Shown: positions 6,226 through 8,830 of the stretch, one piece after another
How the letters are laid out: every line of letters begins with the position of its first letter
Position numbering within the stretch: the first letter of the stretch is position 1
Assembly (NCBI GenBank): GCA_031282085.1
Contig: JAITEK010000048.1
Location: forward strand, 1 to 8,830
DNA from: Coriobacteriales bacterium
GTDB lineage: Bacteria > Actinomycetota > Coriobacteriia > Coriobacteriales > UBA8131
Direction: 5' to 3'
Length of the DNA: 8,830 nucleotides
Translations under genes and position numbers: made by a program
The notes under the pieces: generated by a model
The model's database searches: none
The model's input: only the letters and a program-made list of their open reading frames with translations
Told to the model about the DNA's origin: nothing

Positions 6226-6409
6226 CGTCTCACGAGAACGGCTAACGCCGTTCCGCGATGTATTGTGAGTCCGGTCGCTATCGCGCCCGGTTGGACCCTG
6301 GCATAAAGCCAGGGTGACGGACAGCCCGTCATTCCGGCTTTATGCCGGAATCCAGTCGCACGCGATAGCGAGCGACGCTTAGAGAGCGTGCGCAGCACGC
6401 GACACACGA
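6226..6409. repeat. Composite inverted repeat, copy 2 (REPIN/MITE-like)
   Basis: This is the full-length second copy of the element at 3523-3710, in the same orientation. It has the same order of parts: left stem GAACGGC/GCCGTTC (6236-6253), outer arm GGTCGCTATCGCG, hairpin A ACCCTGGC/GCCAGGGT (6295-6315), hairpin B ATTCCGGC/GCCGGAAT (6331-6351), inverted outer arm, and right stem GCGTGC/GCACGC (6386-6400). Relative to copy 1 the stems carry paired changes that keep them base-paired. The loops ATAAA and TTTAT of A and B are reverse complements of each other. It fills the space between the tRNA and the convergent membrane-protein gene, whose stop lies 5 bp beyond, so it may act as a bidirectional transcript end. 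Confidence 0.82.
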
Positions 6410-6414
6410 CCGTA

Positions 6415-6741
6415 CTAGCCGACAACAAGTGGCCCGATGTAGCGTATCGCGAATGAGACGCCGAGCATGGCGAGACCGAGGACGATAAAGCCAATGCCCG
6501 TCCACTTCTTGGCCGAATCCTGGGCCTCGTTGCCCTTCGCAAAACGAAAGTACCCAAAGATGCAGACAAACACCGCGAGCACCACCACAAAAAGCGGCGC
6601 CCACTCGTGCCAGATGTGAGTGGGATTATCTCTCCACCCAAAAAAACGCCCCACACCTACGACGATGATGCCGAGAACGAACAGCACCACCCAAACCGGC
6701 AGCAAAAGCTCCGTCTTGCGTTCTTGTCCGGTGCCCTGCAT
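6415..6741 (-). CDS. Small three-helix membrane protein, unknown function
   Basis: I do not recognise this 108-aa protein. Seen: a short polar N-terminus (MQGTGQERKTE), then three hydrophobic segments at about residues 12-33, 48-66 and 82-104. They are joined by a Trp/His-containing loop (GWRDNPTHIWHEW, about 35-47) and a polar loop (FAKGNEAQDSAKKW). The basic residues around the loops favour a C-out or N-in topology, but this is not decisive. The start at 6741 is chosen because AAGGGAG lies 5 bp upstream; an in-frame ATG at 6756 encodes part of that ribosome site and has no Shine-Dalgarno itself. An extended -10 promoter is visible at 6781-6789. The gene is monocistronic and converges on the tRNA-Arg gene across repeat copy 2. 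The hydropathy pattern and codon use support a real gene. Confidence 0.82.
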   Translation of the reverse strand: MQGTGQERKTELLLPVWVVLFVLGIIVVGVGRFFGWRDNPTHIWHEWAPLFVVVLAVFVCIFGYFRFAKGNEAQDSAKKWTGIGFIVLGLAMLGVSFAIRYIGPLVVG

Positions 6742-6780
6742 GAGCACTCCCTTCATGGCAAACGTCAAAACTGTTTTTGC

Positions 6781-6789
6781 ATTGTAGCA
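6781..6789 (-). promoter_or_regulatory. Extended -10 promoter of the small membrane protein gene
   Basis: On the - strand the sequence reads TGCTACAAT, which is an extended -10 (TGn) followed by TACAAT (5 of 6). It predicts a start near 6774 and a leader of about 33 nt before the start codon at 6741. The best -35-like word, TTGTCC, is 20 bp away and thus poorly spaced, but extended -10 promoters can work without one. A near-dyad CAAAACTGTTTTTG (6766-6779) covers the predicted start site and could be an operator. Confidence 0.5.
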
Positions 6790-6817
6790 TATGAACAGGG
6801 GTGTATGGACAAAGGGA

Positions 6818-6917
6818 GTCGTGTGTCGCGTGCTCCGCATGCTCTTAACGCGGAGATGGCCGCTTGCGCGGCCAAGGATTCCCAAGCAAGCTCGGAAATG
6901 ACAAGAGAGGATGACGG
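6818..6917 (-). repeat. Degenerate half-unit of the composite repeat, copy 3
   Basis: On the + strand GTCGTGTGTCGCGTGCT at 6818-6834 matches the reverse complement of the right end of copy 2 exactly over these 17 bases, and similarity continues through GCTCT (one change each at 6835 and 6840 nearby). The inner part is diverged but keeps the layout: a perfect GGCCGC/GCGGCC hairpin (6858-6873), then a GGATTCC...GGAAATGAC hairpin-like core (6876-6903). Only one half of the dimer is present. This supports a modular unit that can exist singly, or decay of one arm. Confidence 0.6.
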
Positions 6918-6943
6918 GATGGGGGTTGTGGGGAGGGTTGGGG
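6916..6943 (+). other. Putative G-quadruplex motif
   Basis: Five runs of at least three G (6916-6918, 6921-6925, 6930-6933, 6935-6937, 6940-6943) are separated by loops of 2, 4, 1 and 2 nt, which meets the usual G3+N1-7 rule. It lies in non-coding DNA at the edge of repeat copy 3, about 140 bp upstream of the predicted start of the divergent membrane-protein transcript. Folding and function are not shown by the sequence alone. Confidence 0.55.
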
Positions 6944-7386
6944 ACCTGTCGTCTTTGCGTGAAACGGGAGTAACATGCGGTGGTACTTGCCATGCTGCGA
7001 GGGGGGGCGCAGTAGGCCACAGGGGGGGTGACCAGAAGGGAAAAGGAAAGTCATGAGGGGGGCACGACTTACGGTGCAAGTAGGAAAGAGGAACCCACAG
7101 GCACGCATTCTCCCGTTTCACACAAGAACGACAAGTTGTCAAAGTGACAATGATTATGATAGGGTACGCGGCCTCGAGGTGCCATCGAACTGCCTTGCGC
7201 TAATCTTACGCTTCTGCAAGAAAGTCTCAGGGGCTTAACCATTCGCCGGCTATCCCGCCGTTCGCCACTCGCGGCTGCTTGCTCCAACAATCCTGCGAGG
7301 GCAAAAATGTGATATGGTGGTGGCGTATGCATAACAGGGGGAGCAGGCAATCAGCTGGCACTTCCCTTAAATTGGAAGGAGAGATC
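6944..7386. other. Gene-poor gap with poly-G runs and a small palindrome
   Basis: I see no convincing gene here. Homopolymer runs of 7, 7 and 6 G lie at 7001-7007, 7022-7028 and 7057-7062. A perfect palindrome TTGTCA-AAG-TGACAA occupies 7136-7150 and is followed by AT-rich TGATTATGAT (7151-7160), which could be an operator plus -10, but the TTGTCA to TATGAT spacing of 13 bp is too short for a standard promoter. A 61-codon ORF from ATG 7053 has only a weak purine run ahead and no recognisable protein features. The 3' end carries the ribosome site of the next gene; its promoter is not clear (CATAAC at 7330-7335 is a weak -10 candidate). Confidence 0.5.
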
Positions 7387-7761
7387 ATGAGTGATAACGT
7401 AAACTACGAGAACGCGGTGACTGAGGTCAACGAGGGCATAGTCGAGGAAGTCCACTCCATTGAGGACATCGAGAGCGCGAGCGACTTTGAGCTCAAGCAC
7501 ACCCCCAACCTCGAGGTCATCGAGGGCGCCAACGGCCAGACCATCAAGGCGACCATCGGCCTTAAGGGGATTGCACATCCTCAGACCGAGGAACACTACA
7601 TCGAGTGGCTCCGTGCCTTTGACGGTGCCGAGCCCATCGGTACGGTGAACTTTGGCCCCACAGATACCCCAGAGGCTGTTTTTGAGGTACCCCGTACGAG
7701 CAGCCAGATCATCGTTCAGGCACTGTGCAACCTGCACGGCATCTGGGAGGCTCGGGTCTAG
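7387..7761 (+). CDS. Superoxide reductase, one-iron (neelaredoxin/desulfoferrodoxin centre II) type
   Basis: This enzyme reduces superoxide to hydrogen peroxide without making oxygen, a defence typical of anaerobes, using a His4Cys non-haem iron and electrons from rubredoxin or similar carriers. The protein has 124 aa. The metal ligands are all visible: H38 in LKHTPNLEV, H64 in IAHPQTEEH, H70 in EEHYIEW, and C114 and H117 in CNLHGIW. K37, next to the first ligand, matches the conserved catalytic lysine. The Glu two residues before that His in desulfoferrodoxin (EKH) is Leu36 here; the nearest Glu is E35. The Cys4 rubredoxin-like centre I is absent, replaced by about 33 acidic, probably flexible residues. 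ATG 7387 is preferred over the longer frame from 7279 because AAGGAG (7376-7381) lies 5 bp upstream. It is monocistronic and convergent with the - strand gene 20 bp away. Confidence 0.93.
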   Translation: MSDNVNYENAVTEVNEGIVEEVHSIEDIESASDFELKHTPNLEVIEGANGQTIKATIGLKGIAHPQTEEHYIEWLRAFDGAEPIGTVNFGPTDTPEAVFEVPRTSSQIIVQALCNLHGIWEARV

Positions 7762-7781
7762 TACTGCCCAAGACAGGATGC

Positions 7782-8204
7782 TCAAGCAGTTTCGGCGTTT
7801 TCTTTGGGTTCCTGTTCGGCGAGAAAGGCCTCCAACGCCTCGGGGCTAACATCCGCGGGCGTAACATCAAAACCATAGGCACGTGCAATCGCGTCGGCTT
7901 GGGAACGTCTCAGGTCGGCGTGTTGCGTATGCCCCGCTTCATCGAGTACCTCGGCCTCAAGGTACATCGAGCGCAACACATAGCCGCCCAGCTCCTCATC
8001 AAAATCCCCCAGCTGCAGCATCGAGACTACTGAGTCTGGGTCCAGGGCAAACAGCAGACGTGGGTCGATGTTCACCGCGTCCCCCACCGCCTGTTCCAGG
8101 CTGCCGGTCTTCTCCTCGGCGCTCATATTCCGCTCACGCAACGCCTGCTGGAGCGCAGCAACAAACTGCAGGATAATGCGCATAAGATAATCGTTGAGAA
8201 ACAT
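7782..8204 (-). CDS. Small helical protein downstream of ruvB, unknown function (possibly DUF6483)
   Basis: This 140-aa protein is soluble and largely helical, with no signal peptide, membrane segment or cysteines. It opens with MFLNDYLMRIILQFVAALQQAL, an amphipathic helix whose M-x-x-x-DYLMR-x-I start I associate, from memory and without a search, with small uncharacterised proteins of the DUF6483 kind in Firmicutes and Actinobacteria. An acidic central part (LDPDSVVSMLQLGDFDEELGGYVL) and an Ala/Glu-rich C-terminal helix pair follow, perhaps TPR-like (YLEAEVLDEAG, RRSQADAIARAYG). The start is supported by AAGGGGG about 5 bp upstream, and it begins only 17 bp after the ruvB stop, so it is co-transcribed with ruvB. 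That hints at, but does not prove, a role near DNA repair. Confidence 0.85.
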   Translation of the reverse strand: MFLNDYLMRIILQFVAALQQALRERNMSAEEKTGSLEQAVGDAVNIDPRLLFALDPDSVVSMLQLGDFDEELGGYVLRSMYLEAEVLDEAGHTQHADLRRSQADAIARAYGFDVTPADVSPEALEAFLAEQEPKENAETA

Positions 8205-8221
8205 GGTGCCCCCTTGAGCCG

Positions 8222-8830
8222 CTAGTCGCTGAACAGGTCGAAGGGCACACCCCTGTGCGCAAAGGCGCGCTGAGTCGCCACCCGCCCCTTAGGTGTGCGC
8301 TGGATGAGGCCTCGCTGGAGCAGGTACGGCTCGTATACGTCCTCCAAACTCTCGGCGTCCTCACCAAGGGCGTTTGCGAGCGTGCTTAACCCCACGGGCT
8401 TGCCGTTAAAGGTGCTCACGAGCACGTCGAGTATCTTGTTGTCCATCGTATCGAGGCCCAACTCATCCACCTCAAAAAAGGCGAGCGCCTCCTTGGCAAC
8501 CGTCCCGGTTATCTCGCCTGCCGCCCGCACTGCCGCAAAGTCGCGCACGCGTTTGAGCAGGCGGTTTGCCAGGCGCGGCGTGCCCCGGCTGCGGCGGGAG
8601 ACCTCAAGCGCCCCCTCCTCGTCGATAACGACGTTGAGAATGGTCGCCGAGCGGACGACGATGTCGTGAAGCTCCTCGTCGGTGTAGTAGTCGAGCCGAA
8701 ACGCGATGCCAAAGCGGTCGCGGAGCGGCCCGGTGAGCAGCCCGGTGCGCGTGGTGGCGCCGATGAGGGTAAAGCGCGGTATGTCGAGGCGCAGCGATTG
8801 GGCGGCCGGCCCCTTGCCGATGACGATGTC
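8222..8830 (-). CDS. ruvB: Holliday junction branch migration ATPase RuvB, 3' part (5' end outside window)
   Basis: RuvB forms hexameric AAA+ rings that, with RuvA, drive branch migration of Holliday junctions for RuvC to resolve. The window holds the last 202 codons; RuvB proteins are usually about 335-350 aa, so the Walker A and B motifs lie beyond the edge. Seen: [16 protein letters not shown], sensor 1 (TLIGATTR), the PLRDRFG segment bearing the conserved arginines of the arginine-finger region, sensor 2 ([16 protein letters not shown]), and the C-terminal winged-helix domain with [15 protein letters not shown]-like [33 protein letters not shown]. It ends in FSD with a TAG stop at 8224-8222. 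Codons are in frame to position 8830. ruvA is expected just upstream, outside the window. Confidence 0.97.
   Translation of the reverse strand, partial: DIVIGKGPAAQSLRLDIPRFTLIGATTRTGLLTGPLRDRFGIAFRLDYYTDEELHDIVVRSATILNVVIDEEGALEVSRRSRGTPRLANRLLKRVRDFAAVRAAGEITGTVAKEALAFFEVDELGLDTMDNKILDVLVSTFNGKPVGLSTLANALGEDAESLEDVYEPYLLQRGLIQRTPKGRVATQRAFAHRGVPFDLFSD

Noticed and set aside
6136..6409. tRNA-Arg as an integration site for a mobile island
   Set aside because: No integrase and no repeat of the tRNA 3' end within the window; the neighbouring repeat begins 14 bp after the tRNA and does not copy it.
6765..7142. 125-codon - strand ORF in the gene-poor gap
   Set aside because: Its Pro/Ser-rich translation arises from the poly-G runs and repeat copy 3; no ribosome site or family resemblance.
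7053..7238. 61-codon + strand ORF in the gene-poor gap
   Set aside because: Only a weak AAGGAAAG run precedes it, the start abuts a six-G run, and the product shows no domain or membrane segment.
7279..7386. Longer N-terminus for the superoxide reductase starting at 7279
   Set aside because: The extension is Trp/Ser-rich, has no ribosome site, and runs through the strong Shine-Dalgarno that serves ATG 7387.

Overview
The window is about 62% G+C by eye and reads as chromosomal DNA of an anaerobic actinobacterium, most likely class Coriobacteriia (Olsenella, Collinsella or Atopobium relatives). This placement is inferred. It rests on the pbpA-pknB pair with a PASTA kinase (the actinobacterial cell-growth arrangement), a minimal NifS/NifU iron-sulfur system, and a superoxide reductase, which is typical of anaerobes.

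Layout: (1) 10-3485, a + strand pair encoding a PbpA-type class B penicillin-binding protein and a Ser/Thr kinase with four PASTA domains. (2) 3486-3869, an intergenic gap holding a structured ~190-bp repeat and then an AT-rich promoter/operator region. (3) 3870-6085, nifS-nifU-rrf2, an iron-sulfur cluster assembly operon whose probable own regulator is the last gene. A 141-nt, highly structured spacer separates nifS from nifU. (4) 6136-6211, tRNA-Arg(CCU). (5) 6226-6409, a second copy of the repeat. (6) 6415-6741 on the - strand, a small three-helix membrane protein of unknown function. (7) 6742-7386, a 645-bp stretch without a convincing gene, with a decayed half-copy of the repeat, a G-quadruplex motif, poly-G runs and a small palindrome. 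(8) 7387-7761, a one-iron superoxide reductase. (9) 7782-8830 on the - strand, the 3' part of ruvB followed by a small helical protein of unknown function.

Most genes are ordinary housekeeping functions. The kinase and PBP act together in cell-wall growth control. NifS supplies sulfur to the NifU scaffold, and the Rrf2 protein probably senses cluster status and controls the operon. The superoxide reductase guards against oxygen, to which such clusters are sensitive.

The parts worth a second look are non-coding. They are the inverted composite repeat whose stems differ between copies by compensatory changes, the nifS-nifU spacer with two mutually exclusive foldings, the palindrome over the nifS promoter, and the G-rich gap. 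I found no transposase, phage gene, CRISPR array or defence system, and no clear candidate for a wholly new protein system.
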